This document shows positions 21,425 to 34,837 of a stretch of DNA of 64,000 bases, piece after piece. The DNA is taken from NCBI GenBank assembly GCA_031835245.1, contig JAVKOQ010000240.1:1-64000 (forward strand), read 5' to 3'. Every line of letters begins with the position of its first letter. Position 1 is the first letter of the stretch. Below the pieces are notes generated by a model that was not told where the DNA came from, searched no databases, and saw nothing but the letters and a program-made list of their open reading frames with translations. The position numbers and the translations under genes were made by a program. The stretch comes from Balamuthia mandrillaris. Its lineage: Eukaryota > Discosea > Longamoebia > Balamuthiidae.

Positions 21425-22824
21425 ATGGCTGCACTATTTCACATCTTCGCGGCGGGAGGTTTGGCCTGTAGGTTTTTTTTTTTTTTCAAACGGACCCATC
21501 CACCCACAATTGCACTCAAGTGACCGACCACTCACCTTTTTTTGTTTGGGATGTACCTTTTTTTCGTTTTTTTTAAACAAAAAAATAACAGGTGCGACGG
21601 AGCGAGTGCTACTTCTTCCGGTGGATGTAGTCAAGACAAGGCTTCAAGCCCAACCAGGGATAGCTTTCCATCAAGTCTTAACCTCTTTGGCCCACGAAAA
21701 GTTTGTTGTTTCTTTGCTTCTCACTTTTGCCTTCTTTTTACATCTAATGACCGAGACCAAAAAAAAGTTGGGGAGCAGGTTTCTTTCGCGGCCTTATCCC
21801 TGTTCTGATGACCGCTCCCATGAGGGTGGTGAAGCTGTTCGCGTTTCGTGTCGCTAGACAACTGTTGGAGAATGGGGACTCTTCTTCTTCCTCTTCGTCA
21901 ACTCCCAGCCGAATGGAGCAAACGTTGAAGTTGGTGGTGGCAGGTTTGGGCGCTGCTGCTGTGGAGATCATCTTGAGTTTCCCGTTTGAGGTTCTGCGAG
22001 TGCGTTTGCAGGCTGCTGATGCCAATGTACACCGCTCTTTCTCTCGTCTCTCGTTCTCTCGTTCGCTTGTTTCTGTCTTTCTTTTCTTTTGCATTTATTT
22101 GTTTGTTTATGATGGTTATCTACTTGTTTTGCCAGCTCTCTACTTGGTCATGCCTCAAAGATATTTGTGTGAAAGAAGGAGCCAGTTCCTTGCTTCGCGG
22201 TAGATTGATTTTTCCTTTCTCCATTCTCTTGTCGCACCATTCTCTCTTCTACTTCTCCCTCCTCCCATTCCCGTTATTCCTTCTTCCTCCTTCCTCCTTC
22301 TCCTTCGCCCTTGTTTCAATATTCTTACTGTCTCATTTTTTGTTATTTCATAGGTATTGAAAGTTCATTATGGAGAGAAGTGGTGTGGAGTGGCGCTTAC
22401 TTTGGCACAGGGCAGCTTTGCGAGAGTCTTGGTTGGAGAAATGACAAGACGTACTTTGGTATTGAGTTGAGCATGCTCAGCGGTGTGATTGCCGCCATCG
22501 TCACAACCCCATTCGATGTGGTTAAGACCAGAACGCAAATATCATCGTCTCCCTCTCCTTCTACCTTCCCTATGCTATTCCGTCTTGCCACGACAGAAGG
22601 GTACATTCACTTTCTCTCTTTGTCTTCTACAATTTCTCCTTTTTTTTGCTCTATTATTATTACTTTTAGCATTAACAGTGGTTGAATGAAACCACAACAG
22701 GACGTCAGTGCTATTCTCAGGAGCATTGCTGCGTGTGCTCAGGGCGGTGATTGGGGTGCCGGTGGGTGCTTATGTTTACACGGCCATAATTCAGTTGTTG
22801 ACGCAGTACAGGATACGAACATAG
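21425..22824 (+). CDS. Mitochondrial carrier family (SLC25) protein
   Basis: Six-helix solute transporter of the inner mitochondrial membrane. The ATG at 21425 begins a short exon (MAALFHIFAAGG) joined in phase 1 to ATERVLLLPVDVVKTRLQAQ. The three family signatures are visible: LPVDVVKTRLQ, FPFEVLRVRLQ and TPFDVVKTRTQ, one per repeat. The middle repeat also has MTAPMRVVKLFAFRVARQLL, and the last carries WSGAYFGTGQLCESLG and a C-terminal VPVGAYVYTAIIQLL. At least six introns; some (22030-22130, 22200-22350) are unusually T/C-rich. The first signature lacks the acidic residue partner seen in many members. Substrate cannot be assigned. Stop TAG at 22822. Confidence 0.85.
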
Positions 22825-23036
22825 TGCACTGCAGTGCATCCTAATTTAAGAGCTTGTGTCCCTTCCCTTTACTTTTACCACTTTGTTGAAAAATGCAGTT
22901 GGAAGAACAACGAAGCCCCATCCTAAGGTGTGTTCCCCCCTTGGTCTCCTCTCCACACTCAAAAAGGCGCCTGGAAGCCTCTCTCCATCTTGTGGTCTTC
23001 TTACCTTCGATGAACTTCGATCGAATTTTCATCAGC

Positions 23037-23120
23037 GCATCTATGGCCGAGCGGTCTAAGGCGGTAGACTCAAGTTCTACTGAGGTTATCCTCGCGTGGG
23101 TTCGAATCCCACTGGATGCA
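23037..23120 (+). tRNA. tRNA-Leu (anticodon CAA), second identical copy
   Basis: Identical over 84 nt to the gene at 16225-16308, with anticodon CAA at 23071-23073. The 5' flank (TTTCATCAGC) and the ACAG plus T-run 3' flank are also shared, here with nine T. This suggests a recent duplication or strongly kept flanking signals. Spacers on either side (22825-23036, 23121-23336) hold no recognisable gene. Confidence 0.96.
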
Positions 23121-23336
23121 ACAGTTTTTTTTTGGTTTTCCTTTTTTTTTCCATGATTTACAAAACCACAAACACAAACCACAACAACTTTTGCTTTAGC
23201 CTTGCTGCAATCATCCGTTCCTCATCAAAGGAGTGAAGGACAAGGAGACCGCCTCTTCCACCATCAAGGCTCCTAGCACCACCACCACGATAAACAGGCG
23301 GTCTCTAGAATTGTCCATTTGAACCTGCCCGCCGTA

Positions 23337-26311
23337 TCACTTGTTTGCTTTTTGATCTGTACAAATTAGTTAATTCTTATGGCAAAAAATAAAACAGAAA
23401 TAAAAATAAAAATGTGAAGGTAACCTGTTTCTTCCTCGCCGCCACTCGATGAGAAGGGATCATCCTCTGCGTCAGTGCAAAGTCTCCTTTGCTTTCCGTC
23501 TTGTCCTTTGCTTGCTTTTTGACGTTTTTCCTTGTAGGCATTCAGCACAAGACGTCGCCTTTTCTTTTTCTTGCTTTGCCGTGCTGCTATATCACCGTCC
23601 GATTCCTCGTCTTCATCAAAGTTTTCTTCAGTAAAGTCATCCTCAGAGCTAGACTGGTACTCAGAAGCAGAGTCCGCTGTTGAGTTTGCTTCTTCCTCAG
23701 AAGATGCTATAAAGTCAGAATCAGAATCTGTAGATGAGGTTGTGTCAGAATCTGAATCCAAAAGTATGGACGTCGCCCTGGTTGCTCGTCTTTCGTCTAT
23801 AGGGGCAGTCGAAGAAGCAGTTGAGGTACGCGAGGCTGTGGGAGATGGCGCAGATGATGATGACGAAGAAGTGGGATAAGAATGAAAGGGGGATGAATAG
23901 GTGAATGCAGATGATGAACGTGGTGTTGTGGAAGTAGGCCGGCTGTTGCGGCCACGAGAAGGGTGAGGCCCACTTCTACTGCTGCGATTTGGCTGGTAGG
24001 GAGTGGAAGCAGTTACTGTTGCTGAAGAAGAAAAGGCAGATGGACGTGGCGTTGCGGAATAAGTCTGGTAGCCATAGCCATAGCCATAGGAAACGGTACT
24101 AGCATAAGGGACCCTACTTCCCCTGCTGTGCTGCATGAAAGGCCAGTGGGATGTGGGCGCAGAGTTGCCACTAGCAGCAGCTTGGTGCCAATGGGCGGGA
24201 AATGGGAGTGAGGAGGGTCCACTGGTGGCGGAATAGGTCCCTTGGTCGTCTTCTTCTCTTGTATCTTCGAGCGCAGTAAATTCTGCTGAATCATACCAGT
24301 ATTCTAATGTTGCGCCCATTGGTTTGCTGCATACACCCCAGAGACAGTCACGATGTTCTACCAATTCTGCCACCCGCTCGCTTGATGCTTGACTGGAGAA
24401 TATAGGTTGTCCAAAGATATTCCAAATGACGATCTTTCCATCCACTTGACCACTTAAAGGAAGGAAGGCAAAAAGGTGAGAAATAAAAGGAGAGAAAAGA
24501 AGAGTAACAAAAACCTTGCAAGCTGTCCTTTGAAGGTGGCCAAGGATATAATACATTTTCGATGCTTCAGGCTGGTGGCAAGGGTCCAATTCTCATTCCA
24601 CACCTGCACCTTTGCCCCTGATCCTCCCACACACACATGACCATTCCACACCGTCATTGCATAGACCGCTTGGTTCGTGTTGATGGTGTGAAGGCAATAG
24701 CATGTATTCGTAAAACTGCGGTGTTCCCACACTTTCAGCCATGGATCTGCACCAGCAGTAACGAGATATGGGCCTCGTTGCACCATGCAGTATACTGGTT
24801 GACGATGGGATCCCTGGGGGAGAGAAAAACAATACTCCAGACCAACGCTAGCAGAGGGTGTTCGAAAAATGTGAACACTGCCCTTGGAGCCGCCGCAACA
24901 CAGTAGTTCTTCGCTGCCCACTCGCCATGTCGTCAGACTCACCAGATTTTCTTTCGCTGTGGACTGGCCACAAAGTGTGAATATCGCAAAACGGCCGAGC
25001 TTAGAAACGGAGTATCTACTCGATGGTGCGGCGCTCCACAAAGTGACATACCCCGAACTTTCACCACTGACAAGCTGAAGGATTGGACCAACAACGCTAC
25101 GTCAGTGCGCCAAATGGAAATGCAGCGAAAGAAAATCCACGCACCAGGTTTTTCCAAACATGCAGGCAGCAGTAGGTGGAGGCCTCCGAGACACTACCGC
25201 TTGCATCATGAGCTAGTTCCCTTCTGGCTGAACGCCACTGCCATAAGCAGGCTCGATGGGAAATCCTGCTAAAACTGTTGCCATTGCTAATGGTGCCTGT
25301 GCCCCACAGACGCTCTCGCCACACCACCACGCCTCTTGTCATCTGCATGAAGCATTGGAGCGAAGAGGTAGTTAGCTTCTCAAACGAACAAAGAAGAGGA
25401 GCTTACCAAAAGTGAACTGCTTGTATCTACTTTCTTTTCCAACGACCATGGCGGCAGCCGCACGCACGCCGAGGAATCGCCCCAAAAGGACGGTTCGGTC
25501 AGTACCCAGTTCCTCCATGTCAAACAGACGGATACTGTACAAACCAGGTTCTGCCACGTTAGGTACAAGGAAAGAAACACTTGCAGAATACAGAAAGAAG
25601 AGAAAATAACAAAAAGCAAAAGAAGCAGATGAAGAAAAGCACAACGGAATACGAACATATGGGACGCAAGTTAAGCGGGGAATCAGCAGCCAAGCACTCC
25701 AGTATGTGCAGCAGCACCTCGTTTGGCAGGAAAGGCAGTTCCTCCCTTGAATCATCAGTCGCAGGGGCAGCAGTACTTCGAGGAGAAGAAAAAGGGCTGG
25801 GAGACGTAACCGCTACATGCCGGGTTGAGGGAGAGCAAGGGCTGCTTGACCCAGGAGAGGAGGCAGCAACCGTAGCCCTCGAAGCAGGAGAAAACGGAGA
25901 CGAATATGCGCTGGAAGCAGCCGAAGGAGAGGTTGAACCAGGGAGCGCAGACGGAGAGGGTGGGGTAGTGGCGGCAGAAGCAGAAGAAGAGGCAGCCCAT
26001 ACATTGGCCTGCTGAATGGCTTGCCACTCATCCTCTGAGACCTCCTCTTCCTCTATTCCTGCTGGCAAGTTAGCTGTTGAGGCAGTCGTTTGCAGGGTGG
26101 CCTGGATGGCCAGCCACTCATCCTCTGAGACCTCCTCTTCCTCTATCTCCTCCTCCACCTGGTTGCTTGCTTTGATTGGGCTTAGGGTCTGGCCACTGGA
26201 CGACGAAGCAGTAGTGCCTGCTTGTGGCTGCCGTTGCAACGCTAGACCAAGGGGAGGACTGGGTGCACCCAATCCCTCCCGTCGCAAAGGGGCGCTTGGC
26301 AATCGTTCCAT
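23337..26311 (-). CDS. F-box and WD40-repeat protein
   Basis: Likely substrate receptor of an SCF ubiquitin ligase. The ATG at 26311 starts a long disordered region carrying the motif EEEEVSEDEW(L/Q)AIQ twice. The F-box follows (LPFLPNEVLLHILECLAAD in exon 1, then VCLTWRNWVLTEPSFW after an intron). WD40-type blades occupy 25350-24350: GVVVWRERLWG, GYVTLWSAA, GSVHIFRT, WLKVWEHRSF, AKVQVWNENWTL and GKIVIWNIFG. The C-terminal 300 residues are Ser/Tyr-rich (YGYGYGYQTYS) and then acidic with basic clusters (KKKKRRR). A final short exon seems to add DQKANK, stopping at 23337 (donor GTTACC near 23420, acceptor TGTACAG). The F-box plus WD40 order is common in eukaryotes; the target is unknown. Confidence 0.82.
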
Positions 26312-26387
26312 TTTCTTCGTTGCAACCAAAAAAAAAAATGATTTTTATAGCAATTATTCCAAGAAAAATTTGGTCAGATTTTTCAGT

Positions 26388-26420
26388 TGCGGTACGAGTT
26401 CGAATCCCACTGGAAGCAAC
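26388..26420 (+). pseudogene. tRNA-Leu 3'-half relic
   Basis: GAGTTCGAATCCCACTGGAA resembles the T-arm and 3' acceptor end of the two tRNA-Leu genes, but the D-arm and anticodon arm are missing. It sits in the 5' flank of the F-box gene (start 26311, opposite strand), so it could also be a stray B-box-like pol III element. Confidence 0.5.
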
Positions 26421-26537
26421 ATTCTGGAGGGTGTGGTCTTATGTGACTAGACAAGCCTTTCCCTTCCAACATGTTGTTCCTCTTTATGCTTTTCCAACAA
26501 AGTTGGACAATAACTAATCCTTTTTGGTTATAAAGCT

Positions 26538-28714
26538 TTATTTATTTTCTTTTGGGAGAGCAACACGCAACCGATGTAATGTTGCTCGCCACTTGGTCTC
26601 CAGTGATGGAGGAGACAGGCTTGTCGTGAGGAACATTGGCAAGGAGGTGTAGGCACAGTTCAAAATGCCGGACACAAAGCCAAATGGTGGTGCCGCTCTA
26701 CTTCTCGTCTTTGGTTCTGTTTCTGCTTGTAGGAGACCATCAATCCCGTTGTTCTCTCGTTCATTGAAAGTAGCTCTCTTTCCTCCTCTGCGTTCTCCTT
26801 CTTCCTCATCCAACGTTGTTGGTAAGCTAACTCTAGTTCGCGGATGGAAAACCTCTCCTATGGCAAACAGTTGAACCAAACAGGACAACGGCGGAATGTA
26901 GAACAGCTCATTGAAAGATGAAGAAGACGAGATGGTGAAAGATACAAGTCTTTCTTCGGAAGGCAGAGAGCATAGCCTTGATTGTTCCTCTTGCAGATGT
27001 GGTGGTACGGCACTGCTGTCTTGTCATGCATGATGCCTGAAAACAAACCACTTCCAAAGGACAAAGAATGAGCCCCTAGTGGGTTGTGGTTTGTTTTCCA
27101 TGACGTCGAGTCCTCATCTACGCTGCTTGTTCCTCTATACAGTATGTACACATCCTCGCCATTTCCGTCACCCATCTGCTCCTCTGCTCCTCCTCCTCCT
27201 CCTTCATGTTCTTGTTCTCCTGCTACTTCTTTCTCTGTCTTTCCGTTTCTGTTTGAGAGGCAACATTCCTGTCGCAAAACATGCAAGAAGAAGTCTTTGT
27301 CAAGAAGAAAGCCTTTCTTTCGAAAACAGGCTACACAGCTGTCCACCACCGCCACCGGATTTAAACACCGTTTGAGACGTTGCCACTCTTGTCTTTGTCT
27401 TTTCTTGCTTTGTTGTTGAGAGTCTTCCCAGAGGAAGAGGCATCGTCCGATGCATTCATCCAAAGTTGAAAAGAGGCTTCCCGTCAACAGTTCTCGCCAA
27501 CCTTTTGTGTCTATCTTTCCAGTTTCTTCCTTCGCTTCTTTGCCGAAACGAAACCGGAAAATATCTTCCACCAATTCTTCCATCATCGCCGACACCTCCT
27601 TCCCCTTTTTGTCTTTTGTATATTTTGCTCCTTCCTGTTTTATGTCCTTCACCACGGCCTTCACTTTCTTCTGAAGCAGCATCACCTCGTTTTGAACGGA
27701 ATCTCTCCATAATTGCATCAGCTCTCTCCAAGCGTGTTGTTCTTCTCTACATTCTCCGCCTTCCTCTTCGCCTCCATTTCTGTCACGGTCTTCTCCTCTT
27801 GTTTGCTCCGTCCTTTGCTGGAGCAAGTAATGCTTCACGGATTGCTGCAAAGAAGGAGAACGCAGCACCATCCAGTCGTCATACTTTCTGCTTATCTCGC
27901 TCCCACTTTCTCTTTCCACCGCTTTCAAGTCCGTCCACAACACTCCAAAACGCTCCTTCAGAAGCTTCCACCATTTCTTCTTCTTGTCCTCTGGTTTCTC
28001 CTTCCTAGTTCTACGATGGTAATACTCCTCGAAATGAGAGGAACCAGAAAGAAAGTTCAAAAGCCGTCTATTGACTTCATAGTGAAGCAACAAGACGCCA
28101 TCCTCCTCCATTACAGCTTTTGCTGCCCTTTTGTTCATTCTCTCTTCTGTCAAAGCCATTTTATCTTCTCCTTCTTCTTTCCAACGTTGAGCATGAGCAT
28201 CGTTCTTGTGATCCAGAGTCCAAACCGCAAAATGGGTGGGGTCCAAAACGGCTCCGGCCAGCAACAAACCACCGTTCAGAGCTTCCTCGGCAGATTGTGT
28301 TGGCAAAGGATAGGCAAAAGGCGTGTGCACTCGCTCGTAGAGGTACTCTCGGATCACAAAGAGCTCATAAAACGTTCGTGGTATCAACTCCGTCTTGACT
28401 CTGGGATCGATCTTTTGCACCGCTGTTCGCACTTTTGGATGTTCTCCTTCGTATCCTCCTTCTCCTGTTGCTTCTCCTTCTGCTTCTCCTTCTCTTTCTC
28501 CTTCTTCCTCTTCTTCTTCGTCTTCTTGTGCAGGTTGTTCGTCTTTGCGATAAGAGTGACGAGTTTGACGACGGAGAATTGGATTCGTGTTCATGGGAAA
28601 TTGTGAGGACATGACCGCGCAGTAGAGGCCTTGGTAGATCTCCGGAGGCGGCTCCCGCCACGCCTTGCGCTCATTCTCGGAAGGCAGAAACAACAGGTAT
28701 TCGCCATGAGCCAT
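26538..28714 (-). CDS. Uncharacterised large protein with YRGT motif; apparent frameshift near 26955
   Basis: A single open frame runs from the ATG at 28714 (MAHGEYLLFLPSENE) for about 600 residues. It is Glu/Lys/Arg-rich and mostly helical, with YELFVIREYLYER, THFAVWTLDHK, LHYEVNRRLLNFL and WKLLKERFGVLW. Near the C-terminus it reads VYILYRGTSS, AHSLSFGSGLFSGIMHDKTA and NNQGYALCLP. Protein-like sequence then jumps to another frame: SEERLVSFTISS, FNELFYIPPLSCLVQLFAIG and EVFHPRT, ending at 26538. No intron can bridge 26941-26970, so a single-base indel (assembly error or mutation) is likely; without it the protein ends in an unrelated tail. The R(GT), S-F-G-S and G-E-x-F-H order loosely recalls ADP-ribosyltransferase-like folds, but this is speculative. 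Confidence 0.6.
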
Positions 28715-28845
28715 CGGCTTCTTCTTCCTAGTTTTTATTTTCTCCTGTTTGTTATTGCCCACGTCGTCCCGAAAAATAGACAAACTGATGCCCCTAATCA
28801 AGGAACCTGTACTGTAAATTCTCGGGCGAACTTCACATCTTTGGA

Positions 28846-29146
28846 ATGAGCAAGCTCTTTGAAGGAGCACCGCCTGTTGGGCAATATTACAGCTATGGGA
28901 GGGGACGCTACTGTCCGCCCAATAAAACCCATGTCTTGGGCGACCAAAAGCCTTTCGCCAAGGTACGGTAAGAGGTCAAATACCAAAGCCCATATAAAAC
29001 GAACGCTTGGTTTGGTTCTTTGGCAAGAGTACCCACTCTACAGCAATGTCGATCCCCAATACCACCAGAAGTACTGTTTGAAAGAAAAGAAGAGCCAAAA
29101 CCATTTTTATTTCCACACTTTCCTTCTCTTCATGTTATACAATTGA
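28846..29146 (+). CDS. Small protein of unknown function, two exons
   Basis: The ATG at 28846 opens MSKLFEGAPPVGQYYSYGRG. A consensus donor (GTAAGAGG at 28968) and acceptor (CTCTACAG ending at 29043) give a 76-nt intron that keeps the frame into NVDPQYHQKYCLKEKKSQNH, ending at 29146. The product is about 75 residues, basic, Tyr/Pro-rich at the N-terminus, with a hydrophobic end (FHTFLLFMLYN). Compact basic proteins of this kind are common among mitochondrial complex subunits, but no family was recognised. The gene ends only 13 bp from the ArfGAP stop (convergent). Confidence 0.55.
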
Positions 29147-29159
29147 AACAAATGGGTCA

Positions 29160-32827
<3,668 letters not shown>

Positions 32828-32939
32828 TTTTTTTGTTCAAACAAGAGAAGGTGAACGTTGCAATTCCTTCTTGTTTTCTCTCTTCTTCTCTTTCTTTTTT
32901 GCGGGCAATAAAGACTGAATAAATAAATAAAGACCACTT

Positions 32940-33120
32940 AGAGGCGACTCATAATGATAAAATAAGTAATGCATTATTACCAGATAATTATTTTAAATTA
33001 ATTAATTATCGATATTTGTTTACAAAAGTTGGATAATTGGATTATTATCGGATAGTTATTATCTTTAATTAATTATCGATGATTGTAAATAAAAATTGGA
33101 TACTTACGATAATCGACAAA
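32940..33120. repeat. AT-rich island with imperfect repeat upstream of ArfGAP gene
   Basis: About 180 bp of very AT-rich DNA. The sequence TTAATTAATTATCGAT occurs at about 32996 and again near 33065, each followed by a related segment ending in a TTGGATA motif. It stands out from the roughly 47% GC surroundings. It lies between the ArfGAP start (32827, minus) and the LRR gene 3' end (33149), so it may be promoter or terminator sequence. Confidence 0.5.
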
Positions 33121-33148
33121 AAGCAAGAGAGAAGAAGGAGTGGAGGCC

Positions 33149-34504
33149 TCAAAGGGAGCGGTGGAAGCATCCTTGGCTGCAACACAACAACTCCCACCAA
33201 ACTCCTCTTTCCTCGTCCCAATACCTTCTCACTGCTTGCCTTGCTTGCCCTTGTTCTGCTGCTTCTTCCCCCGCCTCTGCTTCCTCCTCCAAAAAAAGCT
33301 GTGCACAAAGTTGTTCTTCCGGCAGCACCACCATGATGACCGCCTCCGCACTCCCTTCTCCTTCTTCTTTCTGTTCTGCTTTGGTTCCTTGCAGGTGTGT
33401 GATCCTCTCCGCCTTCAGAGAAGAAGAAGAAGAACAAGCAGAAAGCCGAGTGAAGGGCGGGTCTGGAACAGGGGTCAAGAGGCATGTGGGCAAAAGCTTG
33501 TGCCTCAGCACCGCCTCTCCGCTAAGGTGCCACAAACTTTTCACATGGGGAACAACCTTGGGTTTCACTCTCTTCTGCTTCTGCTGCTCCTCCTCTTCCT
33601 CATTCTCTTTCCTTTGTTGGAGAAATGCTGCTTGCCGTTGAAAGGGTTGAGGGAAGATCCTTTTCATGGATGGAAGAAGCCAAACCATTGAGCAGGGCAG
33701 TGCTGCCAAGGGGTTATCATCCAAGGTGTAACTGTTGAGAGCGGTGAGCCGGCCAAACTCCCTCGGCAAGGACGTCAGCTTGTTGTCGTGGAGGAAGCAC
33801 TCCGTGAGAGCGGTGAGCTGGCCAAACTCTCTCGGCAAGCAGCTCAGCTTGTTGTCGTGGAGGTAGCAGAGGGTGAGAGCGGAGAGCTGGCCAAACTCCC
33901 TTGGCAAGCAGGTCAGTTCATTGTTGTAGAGGTAGCAGTGGGTGAGAGCGCGGAGCTGGCCAAACTCGCTCGGCAAGGAGGTCAGCTTGTTGTTGTCAAG
34001 GTTGCAGAGGGAGAGAGCGCGGAGCTGGCCAAACTTCCGCGGCAAGGAGCTCAGCTTGTTGTAGGAGAGGTTGCAGAGGGAGAGAGCGCGGAGCTGGCCA
34101 AACTCCCTCGGCAAGCAGGTCAGCTCGTTGTAGGAGAGGTGGCACTCGGTGAGAGCGGTGAGCTGGCCAAACTCCCTTGGCAAGCAGGTCAGCTCGTTGT
34201 GGGAGAGGTCGCAACAGGTGAGAGCGCGCAGCTGGCCAAACTCGCTCGGCAAGCAGCTCAGCTTGTTGTTGTTGAGGTAGCAGAGGGCGAGAGCGGTGAG
34301 CTGGCCAAACTCTCTCGGTAAAGAGCTCAGTCGATTGCCGGAGAGGTAGCAGAGGGTGAGAGCAGTGAGCTGGCCAAACTCCCTCGGCAAGCATGTCAAA
34401 CCTTTGAAGGAGAGGTTGCAGGCGGTGGAGTGTGCAAAAGGTTGGAGAAGGGAGGGAAGGGTTGTGCTTTTCTCCTCTCCCTCTTTCTTGTCTGCCGGTC
34501 CCAT
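33149..34504 (-). CDS. Leucine-rich repeat protein, single exon
   Basis: 451 residues, no intron. After MGPADKKEGEEKS come eleven LRRs of 23 residues with consensus LTCLPREFGQLTALTLCYLS followed by xNxLx. They are so alike that the DNA shows a 69-bp tandem period (33730-34400). The LPxEFGQL core resembles plant and amoebal Ras-binding (PIRL/Shoc2-type) LRRs. The C-terminal 150 residues are helical and charged (EEEEEQQKQKRVKPK, VLPEEQLCAQLFLEEEAEAG). Low divergence between repeats points to recent expansion or gene conversion. It is probably a protein-interaction scaffold; the partner is unknown. Confidence 0.85.
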   Translation of the reverse strand: MGPADKKEGEEKSTTLPSLLQPFAHSTACNLSFKGLTCLPREFGQLTALTLCYLSGNRLSSLPREFGQLTALALCYLNNNKLSCLPSEFGQLRALTCCDLSHNELTCLPREFGQLTALTECHLSYNELTCLPREFGQLRALSLCNLSYNKLSSLPRKFGQLRALSLCNLDNNKLTSLPSEFGQLRALTHCYLYNNELTCLPREFGQLSALTLCYLHDNKLSCLPREFGQLTALTECFLHDNKLTSLPREFGRLTALNSYTLDDNPLAALPCSMVWLLPSMKRIFPQPFQRQAAFLQQRKENEEEEEQQKQKRVKPKVVPHVKSLWHLSGEAVLRHKLLPTCLLTPVPDPPFTRLSACSSSSSLKAERITHLQGTKAEQKEEGEGSAEAVIMVVLPEEQLCAQLFLEEEAEAGEEAAEQGQARQAVRRYWDEERGVWWELLCCSQGCFHRSL

Positions 34505-34837
34505 TTCCTCTTTCTTTTTCTTTCCTTCTCTTTCAAGTCTGCCGATGGGCGCGGTTGGACCCCTTCCCTTGGTCGCAGAGTAACTTTGGAGAACAACAAC
34601 AAGCTAACCTTGTTAAGCTTAAACGACTGACTGAGGTAAAAAAAAATAACGAGACTCTCACAAAACAAACAAAACAAAAACGAAGCACAAGAAGAAGAAG
34701 GAGAGGAGGAGGAAGTAGAAGGTGGTGTGAAGAAGAAGAAGAAGAAGAAGAAGAAGAAGAAGAAGAACAAGAAGAGGTTTTTTTTTTTCAAAAGCTTACT
34801 TTTCCACCATGCTTCGTTCATTCATTCATTCACTCTC
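34505..34837. other. Spacer with GAA microsatellite
   Basis: 333-bp spacer between the LRR start (34504, minus) and the 3' end of the RhoGAP gene (34838). It holds a GAA run at 34726-34770, an A-rich tract and a T run; the region is otherwise featureless. Open frames over it are repeat artefacts. Confidence 0.7.

Noticed and set aside
33788-34321. Plus-strand 177-aa frame with ESGELAKL repeats
   Set aside because: Antisense of the LRR array; the 69-bp period (a multiple of 3) keeps this frame open without any start context or family match.
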